64,000 nucleotides of DNA from Saprospiraceae bacterium. Its GTDB lineage: Bacteria > Bacteroidota > Bacteroidia > Chitinophagales > Saprospiraceae. Of the stretch, positions 47,625 through 56,259 are shown in pieces. The notes beneath the pieces are model-generated. The model was not told the DNA's origin, did no database searches, and worked only from the letters and a program-made list of their open reading frames with translations. The stretch is taken from the NCBI GenBank assembly GCA_016709995.1, contig JADJLQ010000001.1, positions 2,142,001 to 2,206,000 on the forward strand, read 5' to 3'. Numbering within the stretch: the first letter of the stretch is position 1; each line of letters opens with the position of its first letter. Position numbers and translations under genes: made by a program.

Positions 47625-49025
47625 ATGAAATTTGGGATTACATTCACTTTAATGATGATAGCGCTTTCATTAAGCTCGCAAAGCTTTACGGAAGATATCG
47701 AGGTAAAACATTTTATTTCCGTGAAGTCCAATCTGATTGCTTCTGACAATCTGGACCTCACAACCAATCTTTCTATTGACCAACTCAAAAACACTGCTTT
47801 TACTATCACCCCGCGTCCGATCCAACTAAATGGTGCTACCCCTTTCATCAGCGTATCTGCAGCCTGGTATGAGACCAATGACAAGCCCGGCAATACGACC
47901 CTCGCTATACGATTCTCTACCAATGGCAGTGCCTGGGATAGCTGGACAGATTTTAAGCTTTATGATCATTTTGAAAAAGGAAGATTCACCGAAACCTCTA
48001 CTCAGATGTATATTGATAAAAAATACACCTATTATCAATTACAAGTCAACAGCAACCTTCTTCACGAACGGCTCAATATACATGCCATATTAATCAATTT
48101 TTATAATCCCGGCTATGACTTAAAGGCCTGTTCGAATTCAGTCAATCGATACGACCAACGAAGGGTATCAACGGAGTCATGCACTTGCTTTAAGCCAAAT
48201 TATGTGAGCAGGGCTAAATGGAATTGCCTGTATGTAGCGACACCAACTGCCAAACAGGCTATCACGCATATCATCCTTCATCACTCCGGCGGTCCTGCTT
48301 TATCTGCTAGTTGGGAAGCAACCGTATTGAGTCTATGGAACACCAGTACCATCACTTATGGATATACAGACATCGCCTATAATTGGTTGATAGCCCCTGA
48401 TGGTACTATCTACGAAGGAAGAGTATATAACGGCATAGAGTCACCGGGCGATCACTTTTGCAACGCAGATGCTCAGACAATCGGCATATGCTTGTTAGGC
48501 AGTTATGATGATCAACAAATAACCTTAAAAGCAAAAAGCGCTCTCATCCAATTGTTGACCTGGAAATCATGTCTTTGGGAGCTCAATCCGGAGGAAATCA
48601 CCTACCTGGCATCACTTGGATCTCTCCAACGCACCATCGAGGGACATCGGCTAGGGTGCCAGACAGCTTGCCCTGGCGACAGTCTACAGTCACTGATACC
48701 GCATTTGCGATCAGCTGTGAATACAGAGTTGAAACGCACTTGTTTTTCGACCCCCATCTATGATCAAAAGGCTACTTTGCAAATGACTTGCTACCCTAAT
48801 CCATCCACCCATCAGCTATATTTAAATGGATATGTTCCGCAAAACCAGCTGAGCTACTACCAGATTTTGTCCATGGATGGCAGAATATTAAAAAGTAAAA
48901 CCCTTACTGTGTCCGGGTCATTTAACGAAAAAGTGAAAGGTTGGGATCAATTTAAACCCGGGGTATACTGCGTACTCTTGACTGAGTCTAACCATACCAT
49001 TCGCCAAAAAGTCATTAAGTTGTAA
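47625..49025 (+). CDS. Secreted PGRP-type N-acetylmuramoyl-L-alanine amidase with T9SS tail
   Basis: A 466-residue predicted peptidoglycan amidase. It begins with a signal peptide (MKFGITFTLMMIALSLSSQS). Residues about 30-175 are a beta-rich N-terminal domain. The PGRP/amidase_2 domain (about 190-370) has zinc ligands in HIILHHSGG (near 219) and GHRLGCQTACPG (near 340-348), and the catalytic-region segment YNWLIAPDGTIYEGR. The last 75 residues (CYPNPSTHQLYLNG to KVIKL) match a type A T9SS C-terminal sorting domain, so it is exported through the type IX system. The next gene is a close paralogue. Confidence 0.92.
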   Translation: MKFGITFTLMMIALSLSSQSFTEDIEVKHFISVKSNLIASDNLDLTTNLSIDQLKNTAFTITPRPIQLNGATPFISVSAAWYETNDKPGNTTLAIRFSTNGSAWDSWTDFKLYDHFEKGRFTETSTQMYIDKKYTYYQLQVNSNLLHERLNIHAILINFYNPGYDLKACSNSVNRYDQRRVSTESCTCFKPNYVSRAKWNCLYVATPTAKQAITHIILHHSGGPALSASWEATVLSLWNTSTITYGYTDIAYNWLIAPDGTIYEGRVYNGIESPGDHFCNADAQTIGICLLGSYDDQQITLKAKSALIQLLTWKSCLWELNPEEITYLASLGSLQRTIEGHRLGCQTACPGDSLQSLIPHLRSAVNTELKRTCFSTPIYDQKATLQMTCYPNPSTHQLYLNGYVPQNQLSYYQILSMDGRILKSKTLTVSGSFNEKVKGWDQFKPGVYCVLLTESNHTIRQKVIKL

Positions 49026-49083
49026 ATTGAAAACTAATATCATCGAGATCAAATAGGCTAAAACCTTCTGACTTAAATAATTT

Positions 49084-50490
49084 ATGAAAGGGATCATTTT
49101 GGGCATTATAGCATTCAGCATTTCGACGCAATGCATTAGTCAACAAAGCTTTGTAGAATATTTTGAGCTCAAAAATATGCTACCCAACTCACTAAAAATA
49201 GCAGATCTTACCAACCTGGACCCCCAGACCAATATACCAAGGAATGCCCAAAAACAAACTGGGGTATTGTTTGCGCCACAAAAGATTAAGTTGGATCATG
49301 TTGAACCCTTTTTGAGTTTTTCGGCAGCCTGGTCAGAACAAAATGAAGATCAAAAATCAATCTGCTCTCTTAGTCAGATTTTCGGCCAATGGCCTCGACT
49401 GGGATCCGTGGCTGCCTTTACATATAGAGAACCACTACGAAGGTGGTCGATTTACTGCGGTATCTACCTTAATGACCCTGGACAAATCCATATCTTACTA
49501 TCAACTGAGGTGCATCAGTAATCTCAAATCAGATAGCACCAGTATTCAAGCTATTCGATTAAATTTTTTCAATCCTGGTTCTGTCAAAAAAATAACACCT
49601 CACCGGTTTTATCATCAGGCTTACGCGAAAAATCGTCTTGTGCTTGCATGAAGCCAAAATATGTCAGCAGATCTGGCTGGAACTGTCCTCAAGGGGCCTG
49701 GCCCGTTGCGACTACTTCACCTGTGACACACCTTATAGTACACCATTCCGCAGGTCAAAATAATTCACCAGACTGGGCTGCTACTGTGCTCAGTATTTGG
49801 AATTTCCATGTAGCATCCAATGGATATTCAGACATAGGGTATAATTGGTTGATTGCTCCCGACGGTACTTTATTTGAAGGAAGATATTCTGACGGAGCAG
49901 ATGCCCTTGGAGCTCATTTTTGCAGTAAAAACAGCAATACTATGGGAGTCTGCATGTTAGGCCTCTATACTGATCAAACTGCCAGCCCAGAGGCATTGAG
50001 CACTTTAACTCAATTATTAGCATGGAAATCCTGCGAATTAAACATCGAACCCAGAGAAAGAGCTCCACATTCATCCAGCGGCCTCGATTTATTGCGCATC
50101 TCCGGGCATCGGGATGGCTGCTCCACCGAATGTCCGGGAGAAAAACTATACCAGGACTTGCCAAAGCTTAGGACCACCGTATCCGATCTGATCACTTCTG
50201 CGTGTTTGGCCACAGATATAACACTTCACCAGGACCGCTTACAGATATTATTGTCACCCAATCCCACAACGGGCTGGTCAGAGTTGACCCTCAATCCTTT
50301 ACCATCCTTCACCTTGAACTACAAAATATTTAACAGTCAAGGTCAACTCATCTTTAAGTCTGACAACATCCTAACACGTAGCCCGGATCCATCCTACCTG
50401 CTAAATCTCTCCGGCTATCCAGGAGGGGTCTATCACCTTATAATCCAGGCAGGACCTGACATTATGCATCGGAAAATATTAAAATTATAG
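49084..50490 (+). pseudogene. Second PGRP amidase with T9SS tail, two compensating frameshifts
   Basis: A paralogue of the preceding gene, starting 58 bases after it. The N-terminus (MKGIILGIIAFSISTQCISQ, a signal peptide) is in one frame to about 49350. RFSANGLDWDPW and following residues are in the next frame to about 49628. The amidase part (HLIVHHSAGQ, YNWLIAPDGTLFEGR, GHRDGCSTECPGEKLY) and the T9SS tail (SPNPTTGWSELTLNP to KILKL) are back in the first. Both breaks are in A5 runs: 49352-49356 has one A too many and 49628-49632 one too few. The repaired product is about 468 residues with all catalytic ligands, so it is probably functional and misassembled. Confidence 0.85.
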
Positions 50491-50517
50491 GCTTAAAAAT
50501 AAGAAGCAAAGATCATT

Positions 50518-50547
50518 TTGTTCAAAATGCCAAAATTCATATCTTTG
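50518..50547 (+). promoter_or_regulatory. Promoter of tRNA-Gln
   Basis: TTG at 50518-50520, a 19-base spacer and TATCTTTG at 50540-50547 match the full Bacteroidota promoter (TTG, 19-21 bases, TAnnTTTG). The tRNA begins 20 bases after it. This is the clearest promoter in the window. Confidence 0.85.
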
Positions 50548-50567
50548 CACCCGCTTCCACAAGCTAT

Positions 50568-50638
50568 TGACCTATAGTGTAACGGTAGCACACCAGATTT
50601 TGATTCTGTTTGCCTAGGTTCGAATCCTAGTAGGTCAA
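50568..50638 (+). tRNA. tRNA-Gln (anticodon TTG)
   Basis: Cloverleaf read by eye: acceptor TGACCTA / TAGGTCA, a short D arm (GTG..GCAC), anticodon arm CAGA-TTTTGAT-TCTG with TTG in loop positions 3-5, T arm CTAGG-TTCGAAT-CCTAG, discriminator A. No CCA is encoded. It has its own promoter and terminator. An AT-rich accessory island starts just after it. Confidence 0.95.
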
Positions 50639-50646
50639 CTAAAATG

Positions 50647-50677
50647 CCCTCTAAGTCGTTGATTTAGAGGGTTTTTT
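50647..50677 (+). terminator. Intrinsic terminator after tRNA-Gln
   Basis: Perfect 8-bp stem CCCTCTAA / TTAGAGGG with a 9-base loop followed by T6. It begins 9 bases after the tRNA. Confidence 0.9.
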
Positions 50678-50965
50678 ATTATGCCTGTCAAACATCTGTC
50701 AAACAAATTTAGGGATCCCATAGGCTTTTGCATAAACTTAGGTCATATATTGATGTTTTTACTTTTTGATCCTCTTGCGCCAAGTCAAATACTCACTTGG
50801 ATCTACTATTGGTTCAGGCAGGTCACCAGTTCATATACTTATCTTTCTCCCCTAGAGGCACGATGTTATTTTAAATTATTCAACGCCTTCAGTACCAATA
50901 CCCTCCAGGTGATCTCTCTATAGTCATGAAGCACTAGGTTCACGCGAATAACTACTATACAACAA

Positions 50966-51226
50966 TCAATTATCTACCCAAAAATCTCCATACTTCTCCA
51001 GCTCCTCCATCGTAGGTATATGCCATTCGCTGTATACTATCTCATTATTATTTTCTCTACCAATACATTCTAGGTAAAAATTATGAACCAGAAGCAGAGA
51101 AAACGTGTATGGACCTTTCTTGAGTTCAGCTATACACCTACCAGAATTGCATACATTATCTGAGATATCAAATTCCTCAGGTAGATTAAAAGGATCATAC
51201 TGCTTTATTCCCATTTTTATAAACAC
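50966..51226 (-). CDS. Small hypothetical protein
   Basis: Not recognised. The 86 residues are acidic at the C-terminus (SEWHIPTMEELEKYGDFWVD) and include ELKKGPYTFSLLLVHNFYLE. No signal peptide or helix is seen. Its start overlaps the end of the membrane-protein gene upstream by up to 32 bases (a later in-frame ATG at 51214 reduces this to 20), which suggests coupling if it is real. Confidence 0.5.
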   Translation of the reverse strand: MFIKMGIKQYDPFNLPEEFDISDNVCNSGRCIAELKKGPYTFSLLLVHNFYLECIGRENNNEIVYSEWHIPTMEELEKYGDFWVDN

Positions 51227-51515
51227 TTAAGATTAGCCAAATACCCACTACCAGATCTACAATATTCCATAAGGTCCGGCCTAATGATATCTTGATTATA
51301 GGTTGAAAAAGGATAGCAAGTCCAATATATACCAAAAGCATATTACTTTCCCCTGACTTTAGATTATAGGCCAGGTAAGAGAAACCTATTGCAGATCCTA
51401 ATCTAACCATCTGATAATATCCGTAAGGCATTGGTAATAAGCATATTAACATAGCAATAGCCATGATTAATTTTATTATCCCTTCAGTATTTAGTTTGAT
51501 ATCCATATTTCCCAA
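51195..51515 (-). CDS. Small membrane protein, DUF6804-like
   Basis: A 106-residue protein with three or four hydrophobic segments. IMAIAMLICLLPMPYGYYQM followed by a predicted second helix (LAYNLKSGESNMLLVYIGLA) resembles DUF6804 membrane proteins of Bacteroidota. An in-frame ATG at 51506 is an equally good start. The function is unknown. Confidence 0.6.
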   Translation of the reverse strand: MGNMDIKLNTEGIIKLIMAIAMLICLLPMPYGYYQMVRLGSAIGFSYLAYNLKSGESNMLLVYIGLAILFQPIIKISLGRTLWNIVDLVVGIWLILSVYKNGNKAV

Positions 51516-51793
51516 TAGAGGTGATAAAAGGTCTCAATAACCAATACGATATTAATAATATTCTAAATAATCGGGACAGTCTAATAAAAAATCTTTCAAT
51601 TTGGAGCTTAAACAATAGATATTCAATAGAGTACATCCAGCCTGTTTATGACCAAATTTTTATGTAGCCAGATAGCCATACATAATAATAATATAGCTAA
51701 AGTTTAACATCTCGATGTCATCTTATCAGTACTGTTTCCCCTATAGGAAAAGAATTATATGATGGTAGAAATGCTCATACCTGGATAAAATAA

Positions 51794-52163
51794 GAATTTC
51801 TCCTAGGTAATTTAGGAGCTGACCCTGATATCAAATCTCTCCAGGACAACAATACAGTAGCCAAGTTTGCTCTTGCGAACACTGAAATATATCGGATGAA
51901 AAATGGAGAGACAAAATCAAATACTATTTGGCATACTTTAGTAGCCTGGCGTGGATTGGCCGTTTTTTGCAGGCCAGTACTTGCACAAAGGAAGCCACTT
52001 ATATATCGAAGGGAAGCTCAATTATCGTCAATATGAGGGCAAAGACGGCCTTACAAAATACATTACTGAAATAGTCGCAGATCAAATCATTCTCTTAGAT
52101 AAAAATTCAAAAGAAATAACCCCTGATCTTATAGAGGAAACCGACTTACCGCCTCCCTTTTAG
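51794..52163 (+). pseudogene. Single-stranded DNA-binding protein remnant
   Basis: An SSB OB-fold without a start. From 51794 the frame reads EFLLGNLGADPDIKSLQDNN and ..AKFALANTEIYRMKNGE, then SNTIWHTLVAWRGLA. It shifts in the T6 run at 51963-51968 (one T too many) and continues FAGQYLHKGSHLYIEGKLNY and ends with an acidic tip EETDLPPPF, the typical SSB C-terminal peptide. The codon before EFLLG is a stop, so the N-terminal Met and first residues are missing. It is probably a displaced mobile-element SSB; the frameshift alone could be a sequencing error, but the missing start is not explained that way. Confidence 0.75.
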
Positions 52164-52325
52164 AAAAATTTAAAAAAGTGAATTGTCCTAACGACAAATA
52201 CGCTTTGTATAACGATAAATCATTGATAATCAGGTGTTATTATTTTTTGAAAGTATCATATAATATCATAAACTTATGTGTTACATGTCACTTTAGATTC
52301 GAGTAAAAGTTTAATCATAAGTGCT

Positions 52326-52333
52326 TATATTTG
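52326..52333 (+). promoter_or_regulatory. Possible -7 element before the 99-residue gene
   Basis: TATATTTG, a match to TAnnTTTG, 20 bases before the ATG at 52354. It overlaps the open frame that continues upstream, so the later ATG is the more likely start. No TTG at the -33 distance. Confidence 0.35.
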
Positions 52334-52353
52334 ATGAACAAATGATAATAATT

Positions 52354-52650
52354 ATGACAAAACAATTTAATGCGGAACAAAGTCTATCGAAAATTAAAGA
52401 AAGAATTTTAAAATTGGATTCTACTAAATCAGATGTAACTGAATTGGAATTTCTAATTCAAAACGCAATTGAAATTTTAAATGAAAATAATCAGTCAATT
52501 GATCAATTGTTTCATACATACTATGAAAACCGAATTAGAAATTTTAAACTTGTTCAACAGTTTTGCAAATCTGAAATTCCCGACACTGATTTTCAAATTG
52601 ACTCGATTCCCGAAGAGTGGTCCACGCCTCTTGTAAACCGAGATTATTAG
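52354..52650 (+). CDS. Small hypothetical protein
   Basis: Not recognised. About 98 residues from MTKQFNAEQSLSKIKERILK; the frame is open to a GTG at 52321. It is charged and helical (SKIKERILKLDSTKSDVTEL) with no membrane segment, ending SIPEEWSTPLVNRDY. It lies between two inverted-repeat copies (52279-52289 and 52883-52893), so it may be a cassette-type gene. Confidence 0.5.
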   Translation: MTKQFNAEQSLSKIKERILKLDSTKSDVTELEFLIQNAIEILNENNQSIDQLFHTYYENRIRNFKLVQQFCKSEIPDTDFQIDSIPEEWSTPLVNRDY

Positions 52651-52655
52651 AAATG

Positions 52656-52856
52656 CTATATGCAAAGTTTGTCACCACTTCTTGGAAACATTTTATCTGA
52701 TTTTGAAGTAATATTAAACCAAGTCGCTTGATTTTTATAAATCCAAAATGTCACCTGGTGTTTATCAAAATCTTCTAATTCACAAATATGACATATTCCA
52801 GTATTTAATAATAACTTATAACCTAAGCAGGGGTCATCACTATGGTGAATACTCAT
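52656..52856 (-). CDS. Possible small protein, uncertain
   Basis: A 66-residue open frame convergent with the preceding gene. It reads like protein in part (LLLNTGICHICELEDFDKHQ) but matches nothing I recognise, and it may be chance. Confidence 0.25.
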   Translation of the reverse strand: MSIHHSDDPCLGYKLLLNTGICHICELEDFDKHQVTFWIYKNQATWFNITSKSDKMFPRSGDKLCI

Positions 52857-52898
52857 AATTTTAATTAACTTTCTAAATTAGCGACATGTAACATGTAT

Positions 52899-53000
52899 TT
52901 TGTGTAAGAGTGGCATGAGATCCCGTTTTAACTCATTACTTTTTCTCTGTGATTACCGTTTGTGCCTGAGTTAAGTACTTTTATTCCACTCCTACACAAA
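52899..53000. repeat. Imperfect inverted repeat upstream of the nuclease-STAND gene
   Basis: TTTGTGTAAGAGTGG at 52899-52913 pairs with CCACTCCTACACAAA at 52986-53000 (14 of 15), and TTTTAACTCA pairs with TGAGTTAAG inside it. The structure lies just before the gene at 53052 and resembles the foldable ends of attC-like cassette junctions. Confidence 0.6.
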
Positions 53001-53051
53001 GTCCTGTAAGTTGGCGGGCAACTGTAAACAAACACTCTACTACTTTTAAAC

Positions 53052-55379
53052 ATGAAATCAGAAATTAGGATAATATTAGGAGAGGATTCTTCAAATAAAG
53101 CAAAAGGAAATTGTTTTGAAGCCCTGGTCAGGAATTTATTGTCTCTTCATCAGTATGACATACGTGGCAATATCAACTTTGCTGGAATGGAAATCGATTT
53201 AGTAGCGGAACAGAAACATACTAAAGAGAGCCTGTATGTAGAATGCAAAGCGAAAGAAAAAGTGTCATCGGATGAACTTTCGAAATTTGCTTTTAATGTA
53301 GGTTTCAAGAAAGTCGATAAAGGGTACTTCTTTCGCACTCAAGAATTAGAAAGTCAGGCCGGAGCTTTATTAAGGGAAATGAAGGATAGAACAGAGTATA
53401 AAAACTTAACTTTTTTCGAGCCGACTGAAATTATTGAAATGCTTGAAGTAGGAAAAATGATTTATGAACCTCTGGCTAGCCTTGCAAATTTTGTAATATC
53501 AAAACGAATACTAGCAATAACCTTTTTGGGTGATTACTTTATATATCTCATCAATGAATCCAATGCTTTACCGACAAAATTTATTGCGGTTGACGCTAAA
53601 CGAAATGAGAAAAAAGTTGCTTTAGAACACATCATAATGCTTCAAAACTCAATCGCAGAAATAAGCAGTTTATCTCTAATTGATAATTATTCTGAATATT
53701 TAATCAACAGTAGTAATGAAAAAAGCAATCAGCCAATTTTAGAGACAATTTCTGAAGTTCAGGAAAGTGAAAACTGGTATGATTATTTACCTGCTTCCTC
53801 CCGGAGAAATCACTTTGTTGGCAGAGACGATATTAGAACAAAAATCCTAAGCTATTTCAAAGAAATCAGAGATAAATCCTCTGAAAAAAGAATTTTTTAT
53901 TTAAACGGAAAGTCGGGATGGGGAAAAAGCTCTTTGGTTTTGGAAATAAAAGAACGATGTTCAAACAAACACTACAAAAACAAGTTCTTTGGAATTGCAA
54001 TTGACACACGTAGTGCGATATCGGACAACTTTGTAGCATTGTCGTTTAAAAAGCTTGTTAATTCTGCAATTGAAAGGGGATTTCTAAAAAAAGACATTTT
54101 TCATCAAGAAGTTAGCTTCACTTCCAACGTTGATTTGCTTTCATCAGAAAGTATTAAAATGCTTTTGGAGAAATTAAAATTATCTGGAAAATTTTTGGTG
54201 CTGATTTTCGATCAATTTGAAGATGTGTTTCGTAAGAAGGATTTTTTTAAGACCTTTTATAAATTCTTGACCGATGTAACTGACAGTAAACCTAACTTGA
54301 TTATCGGCTTCTCATGGAAATCGGATTTTTTCATTCAAAGTGATGATCCTGCATATCATATATGGCAACAAGCTAAAGAACAGGCAAGAGAGTTTACGAT
54401 AGGTGAATTTGGTGAGAAGGAAATTGATGGTATTATCAAGCAGCTTGAAGGTTCGATTGGTGAATTAGATAAAGGATTTAAAGATAGAATTAAAGAAAGT
54501 TCACAGGGATTGCCGTGGCTCACAAAAAAACTTTGTATTCATATTTTTGATCAAATTCAATCAGGGTTATCAAAAGAAAATCTTATCGAAGCCAATTTAA
54601 ACATCTTAGATCTTTTTAAAAAGGATGAAGAGCGGTTAGAATCCCAAGAACTCAAGGCTCTTAAACTTATAGCCAAAAAGGCATACGACGGCAATTTTTT
54701 TGACGAAACAGAAGTAGGAGACATTATAGAGAGTGAGACCATTATGTCGCTCTTGCACAAAAGATTAATCATAAGGTCGGGCGCTAACTACAATATTTAT
54801 TGGGATATATACCGAGATTATTTGGTTACAGGTATAATACCTCTAATTGGCGAAAGTTATTTACTCCGGCAACCTGTAAATATTTGTTTAGAGGTTTTGC
54901 TTTTGTTTCAAGCAAATGAGAATGTCACTATTGAAACAATTTTGAAAAAACATCCCAAGGAAATTAGTGGAGAGACGTTATACAATATATTAATCGAATT
55001 GAGGAACTTAGGAATTGTTCAAAAAAATGGAGATTATTATTCGATAACTAACCAAATCGAGATAAGCAAAGAAGGGTTCATTATTTTCATTACTGCAAAA
55101 TTTCAAAACTACACGCCCTACTTAAAACTAAAAAATTTAAACAAAAATAAGATCGCTAAAGCGGACGTAGTTCAAATTTTAAAAAGCACATTCAAACAGG
55201 AATTTCAAGATGCAACTTGGGAGTATTATGCTAATTATTTAATAAGTTGGCTTTTGTTTTTAGACTTAGATGTTAAGAGTAAAATTATTAAGCCAGTTAA
55301 AGGAAGAGGTAGGGGCCATTCAAATATTACTTTGGGGACAAATCCGAAATGCTTCCAAGAAGTTCATCAAAAGAAATAA
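53052..55379 (+). CDS. PD-(D/E)xK nuclease - STAND NTPase (Avs-like candidate defence protein)
   Basis: A 775-residue protein, probably extended to about 848 (see next entry). Residues 15-130 form a restriction-endonuclease-like Mrr-type fold with Glu23 (CFEAL), Asp49 (GMEIDLV) and the Glu64-x-Lys66 pair in YVECKAKEK. Residues about 250-520 are a STAND/AAA NTPase: Walker A LNGKSGWGKSSLV near 290 and Walker B LVLIFDQFEDVF near 384. The rest is helical, with a winged-helix-like C-terminus. Nuclease plus STAND plus a C-terminal sensor is the plan of Avs-type anti-phage proteins, but this C-terminus is short, so the family assignment is tentative. It stands alone between cassette-like repeats in the AT-rich island. 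Confidence 0.85.
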   Translation: MKSEIRIILGEDSSNKAKGNCFEALVRNLLSLHQYDIRGNINFAGMEIDLVAEQKHTKESLYVECKAKEKVSSDELSKFAFNVGFKKVDKGYFFRTQELESQAGALLREMKDRTEYKNLTFFEPTEIIEMLEVGKMIYEPLASLANFVISKRILAITFLGDYFIYLINESNALPTKFIAVDAKRNEKKVALEHIIMLQNSIAEISSLSLIDNYSEYLINSSNEKSNQPILETISEVQESENWYDYLPASSRRNHFVGRDDIRTKILSYFKEIRDKSSEKRIFYLNGKSGWGKSSLVLEIKERCSNKHYKNKFFGIAIDTRSAISDNFVALSFKKLVNSAIERGFLKKDIFHQEVSFTSNVDLLSSESIKMLLEKLKLSGKFLVLIFDQFEDVFRKKDFFKTFYKFLTDVTDSKPNLIIGFSWKSDFFIQSDDPAYHIWQQAKEQAREFTIGEFGEKEIDGIIKQLEGSIGELDKGFKDRIKESSQGLPWLTKKLCIHIFDQIQSGLSKENLIEANLNILDLFKKDEERLESQELKALKLIAKKAYDGNFFDETEVGDIIESETIMSLLHKRLIIRSGANYNIYWDIYRDYLVTGIIPLIGESYLLRQPVNICLEVLLLFQANENVTIETILKKHPKEISGETLYNILIELRNLGIVQKNGDYYSITNQIEISKEGFIIFITAKFQNYTPYLKLKNLNKNKIAKADVVQILKSTFKQEFQDATWEYYANYLISWLLFLDLDVKSKIIKPVKGRGRGHSNITLGTNPKCFQEVHQKK

Positions 55380-55567
55380 TTGAGCAAATTCCGCTGTTAT
55401 TAAACAATGAATATATCATAAATAAAAGGTTTAAACGTGATTTGTTACTACTCGAAATTATAGACGACCAAAATAGATTAACTGAGTTTGGAAAAGTGTT
55501 AGCACTTGATAAAGAATTGGTTCTCGAACAAAAGTTAAAGAAAAATGCTTACAACTTTCTAAGATGA
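55349..55567 (+). pseudogene. Frameshifted C-terminus of the nuclease-STAND protein
   Basis: In another frame the protein continues MLPRSSSKEIIEQIPLLLNN and ends KKNAYNFLR. One extra G in the GGGG run at 55334-55337 joins it as TLGDKSEMLPRSS, giving a product of about 848 residues that ends with a helical domain. It is probably an assembly error, so read the two entries as one gene. Confidence 0.75.
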
Positions 55568-55710
55568 AAACCATCAAGGAAATCATTGATATTTCATCTA
55601 AAGTAACTTCAAAAAAATTGCTCAATTTATTGCCAACAAACTTTTTCGATGGGGAAAAGGAAAGTTCAAAAATAATCTACGCATCAAAGGTTTTAACTTG
55701 GGTAAAATAA
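55564..55710 (+). CDS. 48-residue open frame coupled to the nuclease-STAND gene
   Basis: Starts at ATGA overlapping the stop of the preceding frame. It reads MKTIKEIIDISSKVTSKKLL, then FFDGEKESSKIIY, and stops after LTWVK. It looks like the N-terminus of a longer protein cut short, and the palindromic attC-like sequence begins a few bases after its stop. It may be a truncated partner gene or chance. Confidence 0.35.
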   Translation: MKTIKEIIDISSKVTSKKLLNLLPTNFFDGEKESSKIIYASKVLTWVK

Positions 55711-55726
55711 CAGCAACCGCCAACAA

Positions 55727-55908
55727 AAGTATTGGCAAAGGCTGGGCAGACGGAAGCTGTGTCGCATCATTTGTAACGCTGTGCAGCAGTGATTCGGGCA
55801 TGACAAACAACTTTGGGCTAAATACAAATCATCAACTTTTATTTCTATTTTCAACATAGGTTAGCCTGGGCAGGACAAGCAACAAATTCCCAGCCTTCGC
55901 CAATACTT
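55727..55908. repeat. Long imperfect palindrome, attC-like
   Basis: AAGTATTGGCAAAGGCTGGG at 55727-55746 pairs with CCCAGCCTTCGCCAATACTT at 55889-55908 (19 of 20). A GTTGAAC, matching the GTTRRRY core of integron attC sites, follows at 55913-55919. The 5-prime core does not match RYYYAAC well and the spacing is longer than most attC sites. Similar palindromes between cassette-like genes occur in many environmental Bacteroidota. No integron integrase is in the window. Confidence 0.5.
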
Positions 55909-56048
55909 GCCCGTTGAACAAACCTTATTGCTAAAATCTGTTCCGTCATCGCTTTATTCATCAACTGTAGATTCCGGACCAATTTGTCCCCCAATTCCGT
56001 TACAAGCTGACCCCTAAGTTATAGATAGATTAAAGTCTGTGTTAGTAG

Positions 56049-56097
56049 TTAGGCAACAAATAGTCTTTAAATATATTGAATTACTAAATGTTGCTAA
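56049..56097. repeat. Left copy of imperfect direct repeat flanking the helicase-like module
   Basis: Matches the copy at 58291-58338 at about 39 of 48 positions, with the last 15 bases (ACTAAATGTTGCTAA) identical. Each copy has near-complementary ends (TTAGGCAAC / GTTGCTAA), so it can fold. Confidence 0.65.
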
Positions 56098-56259
56098 GTT
56101 TATAGTACATTTTCGTTTTGATGACTAGAAGACTGAACGAAGCAGTCAAGCTGACCTTATAGAGGTTTCTTTAGCCAAATATTAAATGGTTCAGAACGAG
56201 AATATAGTCTAATTATGGATTAAAAATTTGGGTTTAAACTATTTATTTTTAGTTAAATT

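Larger units (their letters stand above)
55711..56259. other. Gene-free stretch with attC-like palindrome and a direct-repeat copy
   Basis: No gene seen. The first part (55715-55920) is less AT-rich than its surroundings and contains the inverted repeat listed next. The second part contains one copy of the direct repeat at 56049-56097 and then AT-rich spacer up to the helicase-like gene. Confidence 0.6.

Noticed and set aside
50681..50923. 80-residue open frame right after the tRNA-Gln terminator
   Set aside because: No family features, no start signal and hydrophobic/aromatic composition typical of chance frames in AT-rich DNA.
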